Positions 6,998-7,268 of a DNA stretch of 7,268 nucleotides are shown piece after piece. This DNA comes from Deltaproteobacteria bacterium UBA7527 (GTDB taxonomy: Bacteria; Desulfobacterota; Syntrophorhabdia; Syntrophorhabdales; Syntrophorhabdaceae), in NCBI GenBank assembly GCA_002478225.1, contig DLMV01000003.1, positions 16,220 to 23,487 of the forward strand, given 5' to 3'. The translations under genes and the position numbers were made by a program. The notes under the pieces are model-generated. The model was not told where the DNA came from. It was given only the letters and a program-made list of their open reading frames with translations, and searched no databases. Every line of letters begins with the position of its first letter. Position 1 is the stretch's first letter.

Positions 6998-7226
6998 ACT
7001 AATATTTAAGGAAGAACCTGCCTCCCTCGCTCGCTGCTGCGGGCGTCTTACCCTGCAACGCTTCACTTGCGTTCGATTCTCGAACTCGCTTATGTCGCTC
7101 ATACAGCGAGAATCGACCTGAACGCGGCCTGGCCGCAGGCACACTCCAGTTTAAGCGGCAGGGTACCCAAGACGTCCTCGAATGCTCGCTACGAGAAACA
7201 GGTTTTCCCTTACCTTAACTATAATA

Positions 7227-7244
7227 TTGACTGCAAATTGGTAT
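7227..7244 (-). repeat. Right terminal inverted repeat
   Basis: TTGACTGCAAATTGGTAT is the exact reverse complement of the left repeat. A perfect -10-like hexamer TATAAT lies just inside it at 7220-7225, but I see no convincing -35 at the right spacing. Confidence 0.8.
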
Positions 7245-7268
7245 TAATGGCTCGAAGTTCACTCAATT

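Larger units (their letters stand above)
6978..7246. mobile_element. MITE-like long imperfect palindrome without coding capacity
   Basis: Nearly the whole segment folds back on itself. Blocks of the left arm recur as reverse complements in nested order on the right: 6980-6997 with 7227-7244; TTAAGG 7006-7011 with 7213-7218; AACCTG 7015-7020 with 7199-7204; CGTCTT 7044-7049 with 7169-7174; CCCTGC 7051-7056 with 7158-7163; GCGTTC 7069-7074 with 7120-7125; CGATTCTCG 7074-7082 with 7107-7115. The hairpin tip lies near 7095-7099. The right arm also has its own palindrome GCGGCC-T-GGCCGC (7124-7136). TTA precedes (6978-6980) and follows (7244-7246) the TACC...GGTA ends, compatible with a 3-bp target duplication; a TA duplication is the alternative reading. 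No transposase is encoded, so it would be non-autonomous. Alternatives are an extragenic palindromic repeat or a structured RNA. Confidence 0.6.
6814..7268. other. Non-coding tail after the operon
   Basis: These 455 bases hold the terminator and the inverted-repeat element described separately. The short open frames here have no ribosome binding site, no recognisable motif, and run through the palindromic repeat, so I call no gene. The stretch 6896-6977, between terminator and element, is unassigned; it repeats words such as GCTCGC and CGCTCACTGC but has no clear structure. Base composition is lower in GC than in the operon. Confidence 0.7.

Noticed and set aside
6572..7121. Short + strand open frames running into the 3' tail
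   Set aside because: They overlap the end of the NfnB-like gene out of frame or run through the terminator or the palindromic element, lack a ribosome binding site, and look like chance.
7220..7225. Promoter with perfect TATAAT at the right end of the element
   Set aside because: The region about 17 bp upstream (AACAGG) does not resemble a -35 box, there is no extended -10, and the right repeat is AT-rich, so the match may be chance.

Overview
The window carries one complete five-gene operon, all on the + strand, which fills positions 46-6813. A terminator and a non-coding tail with a mobile-element-like inverted repeat follow it. No tRNA, rRNA, CRISPR array or transposase gene is visible. 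The genes are moderately GC-rich by eye and use all Ile codons including ATA. Every product is an iron-sulfur or flavin electron-transfer protein with no signal peptide or membrane segment. This points to a strictly anaerobic, probably syntrophic or fermentative bacterium. My best guess is Desulfobacterota of the Syntrophorhabdus type, but that is recall of family resemblance and not a database result.

Layout: (1) 46-495, NuoE/HndA-like [2Fe-2S] subunit. (2) 488-2368, HndC/HydB-like NADH/FMN subunit with an N-terminal thioredoxin-like domain and a C-terminal double [4Fe-4S] domain. (3) 2365-4545, NuoG/FdhA-like subunit with many Fe-S motifs and a shortened molybdopterin-oxidoreductase-like domain. 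It has no hydrogenase H-cluster motifs and no recognisable Cys/Sec formate dehydrogenase active site. (4) 4538-5392, NfnA/SudB/PyrK-like FAD and [2Fe-2S] subunit with remodelled NAD-binding loops. (5) 5389-6813, NfnB/GltD-like subunit with two FAD/NAD(P)-type nucleotide folds and two [4Fe-4S] motifs. All four junctions overlap (8, 4, 8 and 4 nt), so the genes are probably translationally coupled and made in fixed ratio.

How they may work together: genes 1-3 look like the flavin-based bifurcating core seen in HydABC/HndABCD and NADH-dependent formate dehydrogenases (NADH and ferredoxin). Genes 4-5 look like NfnAB (NADH, ferredoxin and NADPH). Fusing the two sets in one operon, with a catalytically silent NuoG-like subunit in between, suggests a soluble redox hub linking NADH, ferredoxin and NADPH, or a module feeding a terminal oxidoreductase encoded elsewhere. 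That is inference; the reaction cannot be read from the sequence.

Downstream, 6860-6895 is a strong intrinsic terminator. Positions 6978-7246 form a roughly 265-bp imperfect long palindrome with 17-18 bp near-perfect terminal inverted repeats flanked by a TTA direct repeat. It looks like a miniature, non-autonomous transposable element.
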